From IMG/VR virus record IMGVR_UViG_3300045733_000691, positions 1 through 33,691 of that record: DNA of 33,691 nt, one strand, 5' to 3'. The translations under genes and the position numbers were made by a program. This DNA comes from a virus. This document shows positions 22,995 to 30,956 of this stretch, piece by piece. The notes under the pieces were generated by a model, which worked only from the letters and a program-made list of their open reading frames with translations, was not told where the DNA came from and ran no database searches. How positions within the stretch are numbered: the first letter of the stretch is position 1; every line of letters starts with the position of its first letter.

Positions 22995-24750
22995 GACCGT
23001 TCCAGAATACACTCAAGAAGACATTGTAACCTTATGCCTTCAGGACTACAGGTTCTTTACCGAGACTTTCGTCTCTATCAAAGATAAGAAGCGCCAGATC
23101 ATACCGTTTCTTTTCAACGATATACAAACGCAATTCTACGCCACGTACTTGAAACTCAGAAAGCAGGGAATCAGACAACACATCATATTGAAACCAAGAC
23201 AACTCGGTTTCACCACGATGGTATGTGCCCTGTTTTTGGCAGAAGCCATTCTAGTTCCAAATACCGTTGCCGTCATCATCGCTCACGACGCAGAATCCAC
23301 TGCCCGTATCTTCGAGATCACGAAACTCATGTACGACAACCTTCCTGACGAGATAAGACCGATTAGTAAGTACTCGTCAAGAAGAGAAATCGTTTTCGAG
23401 ACCATCAACTCCAAGATTTTCATCGGCACCGCAGGATCCACAGGATTCGGTCGAGGAACCACGATCAACCTTCTGCACTGTTCCGAGTTTGCCTTCTGGG
23501 ACAAACCGGAAGAAATCCTTCCTTCGTTAATACAGACAGTTCCGATGGAAAACGGAGTCATCATCTTTGAGACTACCGCCAACGGCTACAACCATTTTCA
23601 CGACAGTTACATGGAAGCCGTAAACACATCAGAGATGGAAAGAAAGATAAACGACGTTCCTTACCCTCACTTCTACCGCTGGTTCGACCACGCTGAATAC
23701 AAGTTTGAGATTGGATTAGAAGAACAGGCCTACATACAAGAGACTCTTACCGACGAAGAGAAAGATTTCATGACAGTTCACGGGGTTAATTTACAACAGA
23801 TGGCTTGGAGAAGGTCGAAACAACAGACCCTAAAGGAAAAATTCCTCCAAGAGTACCCTGAAGACGACCAGTCTTGTTTCCTTTCTTCAGGAAAACCGTT
23901 CTTCGACAGAGAGATGATAAAGTCCATTGGTCTTTGGATAGAGGCTAATAAGGTTTCAGAATGGCAAAAAATAGAACAAGAAAAGATAAAGATCTACAAG
24001 ACGTTCCAACCAGATCCTAACTTTAGGTACATACTCTGTGTAGATCCCGCCGAAGGTAATCCAACCGGATCTTCGTCTGCCGCCTATATGCTAAGACTAC
24101 ACAAGGACCCTGTAAGAATAGAGATGTGTGCTGAGATAAGCGAAAAGATACCGATGCCAAAGTTTTGGAGGCTTGTATATCACCTAGGTTCTCTTTACAG
24201 ACATCCACAGTTGGTAATAGAAAGAAATAATCACGGACATCTTCTGTGTTATTGGGCCGTAAACGGACTATTGCAAGATGGAACAAAAGTACTAGACAAA
24301 TATCCTAATATATATCATGGAACAGACGGAAAACCTGGTTTTGTGACAAACTCTGCCACCAGGCCTTTAATATTGGACAATCTTTCTGAGGTCCTTAGGA
24401 ACAACATGCTGGTGGTATATAGCAAGATATGGTTGGATCAGGCTCTGAGTTTCATATATTCTGATAAGAACAAACCAGAGGCAGAAGCTGGCAAAAGAGA
24501 CGACTCCATCATGGCGGTCGCTATTGGAACTTTCATCCTCATCAACCAGAAACAGACTTCTAGCTTTAAGTTCTTAAACGCGGACCAGTTTCCAGGATCA
24601 GGAGTTGTTTCACAGACAGAAAACAAAAAGACAATGTACGACGACCGACTTTCCGTATATAAGGAACAACAAGACATGAACAGGAACGAACACATAAGGT
24701 TCCTATTACCAGACACGGCAGAACTAGTGGACTATAAGAAATTTTTATGA
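22984..24750 (+). CDS. Terminase large subunit (packaging ATPase and nuclease)
   Basis: Seen: 588 residues. ATPase part: adenine/Walker A region IILKPRQLGFTT (residues ~68-78) and a Walker B-like strand LLHCSEFAFW (163-172) with E168 as catalytic glutamate. The coupling motif is FETTANG (~195-201). Nuclease part: CVDPAEG (D354), VIERNNHGH (E413) and KRDDSIMA (D506/D507), the RNase H-like acidic set. Usual residues are in place except that the Walker B position before the glutamate is Ser instead of Asp. TTG at 22984 overlapping the small-subunit gene is the only plausible near start; the next in-frame ATG is more than 100 residues on. Acts at the portal vertex to cut and pump DNA. Confidence 0.9.
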   Translation: MTSKTVPEYTQEDIVTLCLQDYRFFTETFVSIKDKKRQIIPFLFNDIQTQFYATYLKLRKQGIRQHIILKPRQLGFTTMVCALFLAEAILVPNTVAVIIAHDAESTARIFEITKLMYDNLPDEIRPISKYSSRREIVFETINSKIFIGTAGSTGFGRGTTINLLHCSEFAFWDKPEEILPSLIQTVPMENGVIIFETTANGYNHFHDSYMEAVNTSEMERKINDVPYPHFYRWFDHAEYKFEIGLEEQAYIQETLTDEEKDFMTVHGVNLQQMAWRRSKQQTLKEKFLQEYPEDDQSCFLSSGKPFFDREMIKSIGLWIEANKVSEWQKIEQEKIKIYKTFQPDPNFRYILCVDPAEGNPTGSSSAAYMLRLHKDPVRIEMCAEISEKIPMPKFWRLVYHLGSLYRHPQLVIERNNHGHLLCYWAVNGLLQDGTKVLDKYPNIYHGTDGKPGFVTNSATRPLILDNLSEVLRNNMLVVYSKIWLDQALSFIYSDKNKPEAEAGKRDDSIMAVAIGTFILINQKQTSSFKFLNADQFPGSGVVSQTENKKTMYDDRLSVYKEQQDMNRNEHIRFLLPDTAELVDYKKFL

Positions 24751-24768
24751 TAAAAATAGGAGTTCAGT

Positions 24769-26478
24769 ATGGCACGTAAAAAGAATTCGACTTTAACTGG
24801 TCCTCTCTTTGTAGAAAACGGGAATACAGAGGACATTTCTAAGTCCAAGCAAGTTGAACTCTCTGGCGGAAAAATAGTCGGAGCACAAGATCCTGTCGAA
24901 CAGAAACCGGTATCAAAATTTTACGATCCGCTATTTGTTCTCGATTATCTTCAGTTCAAATCAAAGAACACGGCGTGGTCTCTTTCTTACCAGCTTTTAA
25001 GAAAGATCTCGTACAGGAACGGTATCATAGCCTCCATCATAAACACGAGAATAAACCAAGTCGCTCTGTTCTCCAGCCAGTACCTCACTCCTAACGATAG
25101 GATAGGTTACACAGTTTACCCAAAGGACCAAAAGTACAGTCATCTCTTAAGACAAGCAAATCCTTCGCTTCCTCCTCAGACCATGGGAGAAGAAAAAGTA
25201 AAAAAGATGATGTATCTTATGGATTTTCTAGAAAACTGTGGAGACAAAGAGACTCTCGGTAAAGATCCAGAAAGACCGAATTTCATGGAATTCTTGAAAA
25301 AGATAACTAGGGACAGTCTTACTTTTGATCAACTCTGTTTCGAAATCGTTAAAGACCCAACAACAAACAAGCCTTCTGCTATCTATCCAGTAGACGCAGG
25401 AACCATCAGGATCGCGGACCCAAAGACGAAAAGAGATAAAGGAATTTATTTCGTACAGTACTTGGACGGCATCTTATACACAGGTTACACGTACGAAGAA
25501 ATGGCTTTCGCTCTCAGAAATCCGACCACAGACATCAGAACGAACGGTTACGGAGTTTCTGAAATAGAAATGTCCCTTAACTACATAGCGGCACAAATTT
25601 ACGGAGAAGAGTACAACAAAAAATTCTTCACGCAAGGTTCCGCACCAAAAGGAATCTTGAACGTAAAGGGAACTTCTCTTCCCACGGAAGAACTTGACGC
25701 TTTCCGCAGAGCATGGCACTCTCAAATAGCCGGAGTAAACAATGCCTGGAAAACTCCCATCATAGCCTCAGAGGGTGTTGAATGGATAAACTTTAACCAA
25801 ACCAATAGAGAAATGGAATTCGGCAGGTGGTTAGAATACCTCGTGAACGTCATCTGTGCCATATACCAAATAGACCCGGTAGAAATCAACTTCCCAAATA
25901 AAGGTGGAGCTTCCGGTGGAGGAGCACAATCAAGAAGTTTAAGCGATTCTTCTGCCATAGAAAGAATAAAGTTTTCCAAAGATAAAGGACTCGTTCCTCT
26001 TTTAAAATTCATGGAAACTGTCATAAACAAGTACATCATCTACCCCTTGACCGACGCAGAATGGGAATTCAGTTTCTACGGTTACACCGACGTGATCGAC
26101 GCGCAAAAGATGAACATGGAAACCCAGGAAGTAGGTTATCTCAGAACGGTGAATGAGATGAGATCCCAATACGGTCTGAAGCCTTTGTCCGGCGGAGACG
26201 TCATCCTTAATCCTACGTACGTACAGTACAAGATGCAGAAGGAACAACTCAACGCGGAACAAGGAATACAACCTGGTGGTGACGAAGGTGGTGACGTTGA
26301 TCCAGAAGGAGAATCTGAAGACGATACCCACGCCGATGACGTGTCGGCAGGTGGTAACGATAACGAAGAATCTTCGGAAGAATACGAAGGCGAAAGCGAT
26401 TTTAATACCAGTGTTGGTGGTGGGATGACAGGGGGAAGTGGATTACCTATCGGTGGTCATCCTCCATCTTCGAGTTAA
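24769..26478 (+). CDS. Portal protein
   Basis: Seen: 569 residues, ATG with AGGAG upstream. Residues ~55-130 (YLQFKSKNTAWSLSYQLLRK, then NGIIASIINTRINQVALFSS) match the opening of portal proteins in which the wing follows a helix that samples two states. The middle has EYNKKFFTQGSAPKGILNVKG, a typical portal strand, and FNQTNREMEFGRWLEYL with QIDPVEINFPN, the clip/stem-like region. The last ~70 residues are acidic then glycine-rich (from ~500), probably disordered and exposed in the head or tunnel. It follows the large terminase, as expected for the DNA entry ring. This pair lies on the opposite strand from the protease and capsid genes. Confidence 0.82.
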   Translation: MARKKNSTLTGPLFVENGNTEDISKSKQVELSGGKIVGAQDPVEQKPVSKFYDPLFVLDYLQFKSKNTAWSLSYQLLRKISYRNGIIASIINTRINQVALFSSQYLTPNDRIGYTVYPKDQKYSHLLRQANPSLPPQTMGEEKVKKMMYLMDFLENCGDKETLGKDPERPNFMEFLKKITRDSLTFDQLCFEIVKDPTTNKPSAIYPVDAGTIRIADPKTKRDKGIYFVQYLDGILYTGYTYEEMAFALRNPTTDIRTNGYGVSEIEMSLNYIAAQIYGEEYNKKFFTQGSAPKGILNVKGTSLPTEELDAFRRAWHSQIAGVNNAWKTPIIASEGVEWINFNQTNREMEFGRWLEYLVNVICAIYQIDPVEINFPNKGGASGGGAQSRSLSDSSAIERIKFSKDKGLVPLLKFMETVINKYIIYPLTDAEWEFSFYGYTDVIDAQKMNMETQEVGYLRTVNEMRSQYGLKPLSGGDVILNPTYVQYKMQKEQLNAEQGIQPGGDEGGDVDPEGESEDDTHADDVSAGGNDNEESSEEYEGESDFNTSVGGGMTGGSGLPIGGHPPSSS

Positions 26479-26513
26479 CAATAAAACAAACTACGTGTTC
26501 CGAAATATAAAAC

Positions 26514-26530
26514 GGCATTAGTATAATGCC
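26514..26530 (+). promoter_or_regulatory. Perfect inverted repeat in the portal-downstream leader
   Basis: GGCATTA at 26514-26520 and TAATGCC at 26524-26530 form a seven-base stem with a three-base loop. It covers an ATG at 26526 that would otherwise be the first start of the next gene, and no T-run follows on the plus strand. It argues that the next gene begins at the ATG at 26550, which has its own ribosome binding site. Confidence 0.4.
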
Positions 26531-26549
26531 AAATATTGCAGAGGTAACA

Positions 26550-27203
26550 ATGGAAACAACCACAGAAAAAACATCTATCACAAAGATCATGAGCGTGTTC
26601 TTTCCTATAAAACCGCTTTCTCACAAATTCAGCAACGGGTTTATAGCCAACCAGATAACACAATTTATTCCTAGACTAAAAGAGTTTACAGAAAAGGTCC
26701 TCGTTTACAGGATAGATAACGAACATTTTTACACGTTTGACTGGGGAAAAGAAAAGTTCGGAGACACCTTTGAGGTTGTCACCAACAAAACCATAGTCCT
26801 AATGCTGTCCATAGACAAGACCAAAAACTTGGAACTGAGCGGATTGTTGGACCAAGAACTCATAAAAAACGTAAACATAATAAGGGCTCACAGAAAGAAA
26901 ATAGACAAGAAAGAACAGAAACCGTCCTACATATTCTATACTATAAACTCGACCAAACTGTTGAACAACATGATAGAAAAAATCTCTGCCATCGACGAAT
27001 CCAGTGGAACCTATTTCATCCTTGGAGCCAACAGTGCTAAAAGAAGAGAATTGGACATAGAAAAAGCTTTGACTACAGAAAAATTATGCATCATGAATTA
27101 CCTGTTTACGGTGGATTTCACAAAAAACGCAAGCGAGGAGAGTTTAAATGAATTCCTAAAAAAGAAAGTTGGAAGTAGTCTCAACAACATAACCACAAAA
27201 TAA
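26550..27203 (+). CDS. Protein of unknown function between portal and SSB genes
   Basis: Seen: 217 residues from ATG 26550, chosen because AGAGGT lies six bases upstream; an ATG at 26526 lies inside a hairpin and has no such site. Mixed alpha/beta, basic (many Lys), no signal peptide or membrane segment. Includes KIMSVFFPIKPLSHKFSNGF near the start and a Lys-rich KKIDKKEQKPSYIFYTI in the middle. No motif recognised. It joins the packaging genes to the recombination genes in one plus-strand run. An early/replication role or a packaging-coupled role are both possible. Confidence 0.6.
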   Translation: METTTEKTSITKIMSVFFPIKPLSHKFSNGFIANQITQFIPRLKEFTEKVLVYRIDNEHFYTFDWGKEKFGDTFEVVTNKTIVLMLSIDKTKNLELSGLLDQELIKNVNIIRAHRKKIDKKEQKPSYIFYTINSTKLLNNMIEKISAIDESSGTYFILGANSAKRRELDIEKALTTEKLCIMNYLFTVDFTKNASEESLNEFLKKKVGSSLNNITTK

Positions 27204-27213
27204 AGAAACTCAG

Positions 27214-27240
27214 TGTACAACTAAACAGCATAATGTACAA
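27214..27240 (+). promoter_or_regulatory. Repeated TGTACAA elements in the leader of the SSB gene
   Basis: TGTACAA occurs at 27214-27220 and 27234-27240, exactly 20 bp (about two helical turns) apart, in the 66-bp gap before the SSB gene. Read as a promoter, the second copy overlaps TACAAT, a near match to the -10 box, with TGTACA as a weak -35. Either a paired operator or a promoter is possible. Confidence 0.35.
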
Positions 27241-27269
27241 TATAACAAGTAGCATAAAAAGGAGTTTGT

Positions 27270-28109
27270 ATGAAGATAAGAGCAAAAGAGACTTTTGAAA
27301 AAAAGTTCACGGCAACAAAGAACACGGTCTCAACAAACGGATCAGTAGACTATCTAAAGTTCCTCAAAAACAACGTTTATTCATTTCTCATCGTTCCCAA
27401 AGTCGTCTCGATAGACTTAGAAAAAGAAGAAGTCGAAGTCGACTACCCGTTCGAAGAGGTCAACACGCACTTTGGACTCTACGATCTTGCCAAAGCAAGA
27501 GGAATGAGAGCACAAAGAATCAACTGTAAAGGATGCGTCGTAGACAAGTGGCTTGCGGAAAATAAGGTCCCAAAATCTGTGTGGAAGATAGCCGTTCCTA
27601 CAAAATTCTTTAACGCCTACGTCATACACGACAAAAAGATCAAGATAGCTTCATTCCAGGATTACCTATACGTAATACTTCTTGACAAGATATCGAAAAT
27701 AATGACCGAAGCAAACATGAACCTAATAGACGTCTTCCGTCATAGAGTAAAAGTGTTCACAAACCCAGAAGGCAGATTTGACGTCTCGATGGAGATGGAT
27801 AATCCAATCAACTCAGAATCTGCCGGTTACTTAAACGTCCTTAACGTAGTAAACAAAAAACCTCTTGACCTATACATAGAGCAAAACATCTGTGCAGAAC
27901 CAGAATTTATGTCAGATATCCTTAAGCACCTTAAAGATTATTGTCAAGAAGTCATTGATTCTGAAAGAGACGAGAAGAGAAAAGAAAAGATACAAGAGAA
28001 CACTGACACCCTTAAGGCCGCAGTAGACGGTTTCAAAAAAGATGACGATTTACCACCGAACGAACCCGTAACAGATATACCAACCAATAGCGAAGAGGAA
28101 CCATTCTAA
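27270..28109 (+). CDS. Single-stranded DNA-binding protein (gp32-like)
   Basis: Seen: 279 residues, ATG with AAAAGGAG upstream. The N-terminus is basic (MKIRAKETFEKKF). Residues ~28-70 carry an OB-fold-like start (YLKFLKNNVYSFLIVPK). INCKGC (C86, C89) is followed by a helix and KIAVPTKFFNAYVIHDKKI. This order (cysteine pair, helix, then the K-R-x-x-Y-W-x-N-I-L-V strand) mirrors T4 gp32 around its zinc site, although one gp32 zinc ligand is not obvious here. The C-terminus is acidic and ends EEEPF, like the partner-binding tails of gp32 and bacterial SSB. Followed by UvsX and gp46/47 genes, the recombination set that such a protein supports. Confidence 0.62.
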   Translation: MKIRAKETFEKKFTATKNTVSTNGSVDYLKFLKNNVYSFLIVPKVVSIDLEKEEVEVDYPFEEVNTHFGLYDLAKARGMRAQRINCKGCVVDKWLAENKVPKSVWKIAVPTKFFNAYVIHDKKIKIASFQDYLYVILLDKISKIMTEANMNLIDVFRHRVKVFTNPEGRFDVSMEMDNPINSESAGYLNVLNVVNKKPLDLYIEQNICAEPEFMSDILKHLKDYCQEVIDSERDEKRKEKIQENTDTLKAAVDGFKKDDDLPPNEPVTDIPTNSEEEPF

Positions 28110-28288
28110 TGGCAAATAAATACCAGAGATTTGAGTTTAGACAATACGAATCAGAAGTTCCTGGAATATTTTTCTTGGACCAAGAGACTGGTGAGATTTA
28201 TGAATTTTATAAGGATTATTCGAAATCAGTTCCGAAATTTAACACAAGAAGAATAGCCAACCTAGAAAGAGGCAAAGATGAAAATTAA
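28109..28288 (+). CDS. 59-residue protein of unknown function, coupled to SSB and UvsX genes
   Basis: Seen: 59 residues (MANKYQRFEFRQYESEVPGI...), starting ATG at 28109 on the last base of the SSB stop (TAATG) with AGAGGAA eight bases upstream, and ending inside the first codons of the UvsX gene. Rich in aromatic residues (7 Phe, 5 Tyr) and basic at its end. The middle segment FFLDQETGEIYEFYKDY looks like a beta hairpin. Coupling to both neighbours makes chance unlikely. It may modulate the recombinase or SSB, but there is no homology seen. Confidence 0.6.
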   Translation: MANKYQRFEFRQYESEVPGIFFLDQETGEIYEFYKDYSKSVPKFNTRRIANLERGKDEN

Positions 28289-29288
28289 AGGCGGAAATAT
28301 GGTGTCAGGTGGAACTGACACGGATAAACTCAGAAGCATCATCTACGGAGTTCACGGGGACGAACAGAACGAGATAGAGTCTTTCGATGTCATACCTACA
28401 GGGATAGCTACTCTTGATAAGATACTTGGAGGAGGTTTCATCCTTGGTGGAACGGTAGAAATCGCAGGTCTAGAAGCTTCGGGAAAATCTACTTTGGCCG
28501 CAATGGTCACTGCCCAAGCGCAGAAGAAAGGTTACCCGGTAATTTATCTGGATACGGAAGCTGCCATGTCCATAGCAAGACTTAAAAACATAGGCGTAAA
28601 CACCGAAGACCTAATCTATATGCAACCTCGGTGTTTAGAAGATGTGTATAACATGGTAAAAACTGTCGTAAAGTCCAAGATTGTGGACAAAGCGTTTTCT
28701 GGTCCGGCTCTCATAGTGTGGGACAGTCTTGCTGCTACTCCTGCTCTTAAAGAGGTAGAAAGCGAAGACTACGACAAGGAAATGGCCATAAGAGCCAGAG
28801 TAAACTCCGCAGGACTGAGAAAACTCATAGTTCCTCTGTCGGAGGCCAAAGTTTGTTTCCTCATCGTAAACCAGTACAGAGAAAACGTAGGAGTGATGTT
28901 CGGAGACAAATACTTAACTCCTGGAGGTCATGGTCCCAAGTACGCCGCCATCCAAAGGTTAAAGATGGCAAACGTGGGCAATTACGATATAGACAAACCG
29001 GCCGGAATAGTCGGAAAGAAGGTCGACTTCAAGACCATCAAGAACAAAATACACCAACCCCTGTTGGAATGTACGGCGATATTCAACAACAACATCGGCA
29101 TGTTTGATCCTGCCCAGACTGCTTTTGAACACCTGAAAGAGAACAAAAGAATAAATTCTAACGGTCCGTCTTGGATCCTCAACCTTAACGAGGACCTTGG
29201 AAGCCAAGAAGGAAACATAAAGTTTAAAAGAACAGAGTTTGTTCAAGTTTACGAAGAAAACAAACAAAGAATTTACGAGGTCCTCTAG
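28278..29288 (+). CDS. uvsX: UvsX/RecA-type recombinase
   Basis: Seen: 336 residues, ATG 28278 with AAAGAGG five bases upstream (a second ATG at codon 8 also has GGCGG). RecA core: FDVIPTGIATLDKILGGG (36-53), Walker A GLEASGKST (64-72), Walker B ALIVWDSLAA (144-153, D149), LIVNQYRENVG (loop after strand), and TPGGHGPKYAAIQRLK (DNA-binding loop region). C-terminus is like UvsX, without the RecA C-terminal acidic tail. Reaction: ATP-dependent filament on single-stranded DNA, strand exchange, used for recombination-dependent replication and repair. Neighbours are SSB, exonuclease, gp46 and gp47, as in T4. Confidence high for RecA family, and high for phage type. Confidence 0.9.
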   Translation: MKIKGGNMVSGGTDTDKLRSIIYGVHGDEQNEIESFDVIPTGIATLDKILGGGFILGGTVEIAGLEASGKSTLAAMVTAQAQKKGYPVIYLDTEAAMSIARLKNIGVNTEDLIYMQPRCLEDVYNMVKTVVKSKIVDKAFSGPALIVWDSLAATPALKEVESEDYDKEMAIRARVNSAGLRKLIVPLSEAKVCFLIVNQYRENVGVMFGDKYLTPGGHGPKYAAIQRLKMANVGNYDIDKPAGIVGKKVDFKTIKNKIHQPLLECTAIFNNNIGMFDPAQTAFEHLKENKRINSNGPSWILNLNEDLGSQEGNIKFKRTEFVQVYEENKQRIYEVL

Positions 29289-29295
29289 TGCAACC

Positions 29296-29940
29296 ATGTA
29301 TTTTAAAAACGAAGAGGTCGAAGAACGAGTCCTAGAATACCAGAAGACGAGAGACATTAAAATCATAGAGGAACTTGAGCCCATATTCAAAAACCTTATA
29401 AACGGCGTAATAAGCAGGTACAAGCTCCTTAGAAGAAACTACATAAACGACGACCTATCGCAAGAAGCGTGGGTCGGCATAATGGAAGCCATCCATAAAT
29501 GGGACAAAACAAAGGGAGATGCGTTCTCATTCTTTACGGCCATATCTAAGAACAAGATATTTTGGTACCTAAAGAACCAGTACAAAGACACGTCCATAAC
29601 CTCTGACGAACCGATCACCGTAAACGTGGACGATAACAACTCCAACTTTAACTTGTATTCCGGAAGCCATCCGGAAAACTTTGAACGAACTTATTCTGTC
29701 GTAGAATTCATAACCAAAATAAAACTTAGCGATCTAAAAACAAGAAGCACCGATGAGAACAAAAAAATCCTTGAATGCATCAAAGCGAAGGTCATATGTA
29801 ACGAAGGAAAATCAATAGACAACATAATTTACGCCGACCTGATAAGAGAGATTCAAAAAGAAACCAAGATACCTAAGAAAAACATAAGACATATCTTGGA
29901 GAAAATATACAAAACGTACGTTGGAGAAAGAAAAAAATGA
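29296..29940 (+). CDS. Sigma factor for late transcription (gp55-like)
   Basis: Seen: 214 residues from ATG 29296; an in-frame TTG at 29239 would overlap the recombinase gene and has no ribosome binding site. Residues ~30-90 match sigma-70 region 2: a helix (FKNLINGVISRYKLLRRNYI) then DDLSQEAWVGIMEAIHKWDK (2.1-2.2), GDAFSFFTAISKNKIFWYLK (2.3-2.4). A C-terminal helical part may be a short region 4. In T4 the small sigma gp55 directs late promoters (TATAAATA). The gene sits 8 bp after uvsX and overlaps the exonuclease start (ATGA), matching the close association of gene 55 with 47 and 46 in T4. It would switch on the minus-strand structural operon. Confidence 0.8.
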   Translation: MYFKNEEVEERVLEYQKTRDIKIIEELEPIFKNLINGVISRYKLLRRNYINDDLSQEAWVGIMEAIHKWDKTKGDAFSFFTAISKNKIFWYLKNQYKDTSITSDEPITVNVDDNNSNFNLYSGSHPENFERTYSVVEFITKIKLSDLKTRSTDENKKILECIKAKVICNEGKSIDNIIYADLIREIQKETKIPKKNIRHILEKIYKTYVGERKK

Positions 29941-30956
29941 GCGACATACTCATAATCGACGGTTCTAACTTCTTCGTCAGAGCTCTTTACGGAATGTCTT
30001 CTTCTGGACCCTTAACAAATTCACAAGGACAGGAAACAACCGCCATATACAATTTTCTTGTTGGACTAAGGTTGAGAGTCTCCGAAGAAAAACCGGAAGA
30101 AACATACATAATATTCGATTTTGGAAGAGACACCAGAAAGAAACAGCTGTACAAGGACTACAAGGCAAACAGGGACATAAATCTCTCAGACTTAAGCGGT
30201 TCCGATTACGACATAGCAGTAAACAAGAGCGAATCGTTCAAAAGACAGAAATCTGTCATAATAGACATCCTAAAAACCCTTCCGGTAAAGTTGGTCCTCC
30301 TGCAACAGATAGAAGGAGACAGCCTAATGGCCTACGTAGCCAGACATTTTTCTGATAGAGATAAGACCGTGACCATAGTTTCCAACGACAGGGACTTCTA
30401 CCAGCTACTGTGTAAACCTAACATATGCATGTGGAACCCACACAAAAAGATAAAGATAACGCAAAAAAATCTCACAGAAGTATCCAAAGTGGACATCCCT
30501 CCTCCAGCCTGGAGAGTGTTCAAATCCATAATAGGAGACAAGGGAGACAACATCATAGGTCTTCCGAACATCGGTCTCAAAAGAGGACAAGAGATACTGG
30601 ATCTCATAGTAGCGTCAGGACACGAGTGTCCGACCACCATAGACCAATTGTTCACCGTCTTTGACGAATCCAAGGACCATCCGGAATACGAGAAACTTGT
30701 AAAAAAATTCGGTAAACATTTCACGGAAGAAAACAAGAAACTTCTCGCCATGAATTACGAACTTGTGGACCTTCTTGACTGTACCTTCTCTCCACAGGCC
30801 TTATCCGTGATATACAAAGCGATAGAGAGCAAACCGTTCTACAGCAAGATGGAATTTGTTCAGCACCTGATAAGAGAAAACATAAACAGCCTTCTGGCTT
30901 CTACCGACAAATTCATAGACCCGTTTACGGACATGTTACCTAAGGAGAGGGCCTAA
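29937..30956 (+). CDS. 5'-3' exonuclease / RNase H (FEN-PIN family)
   Basis: Seen: 339 residues, ATG overlapping the sigma stop. Active-site acidic residues: LIIDGSNF (D8), IIFDFGRDTRKKQLYKDYKA (D61 and basic residues), EGDSLMAYVAR (E127, D129), VSNDRDFYQLL (D151, D153), and the helix-three-turn-helix IIGDKGDNIIGLPNIGLKRG (D201, D204). This is the T4 RNase H / T5 D15 type: it removes RNA primers and 5' flaps and can resect DNA ends. The context with recombinase and gp46/47 fits lagging-strand processing and repair. Note that T4 RNase H is about 305 residues, so length fits. Confidence 0.87.
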   Translation: MSDILIIDGSNFFVRALYGMSSSGPLTNSQGQETTAIYNFLVGLRLRVSEEKPEETYIIFDFGRDTRKKQLYKDYKANRDINLSDLSGSDYDIAVNKSESFKRQKSVIIDILKTLPVKLVLLQQIEGDSLMAYVARHFSDRDKTVTIVSNDRDFYQLLCKPNICMWNPHKKIKITQKNLTEVSKVDIPPPAWRVFKSIIGDKGDNIIGLPNIGLKRGQEILDLIVASGHECPTTIDQLFTVFDESKDHPEYEKLVKKFGKHFTEENKKLLAMNYELVDLLDCTFSPQALSVIYKAIESKPFYSKMEFVQHLIRENINSLLASTDKFIDPFTDMLPKERA

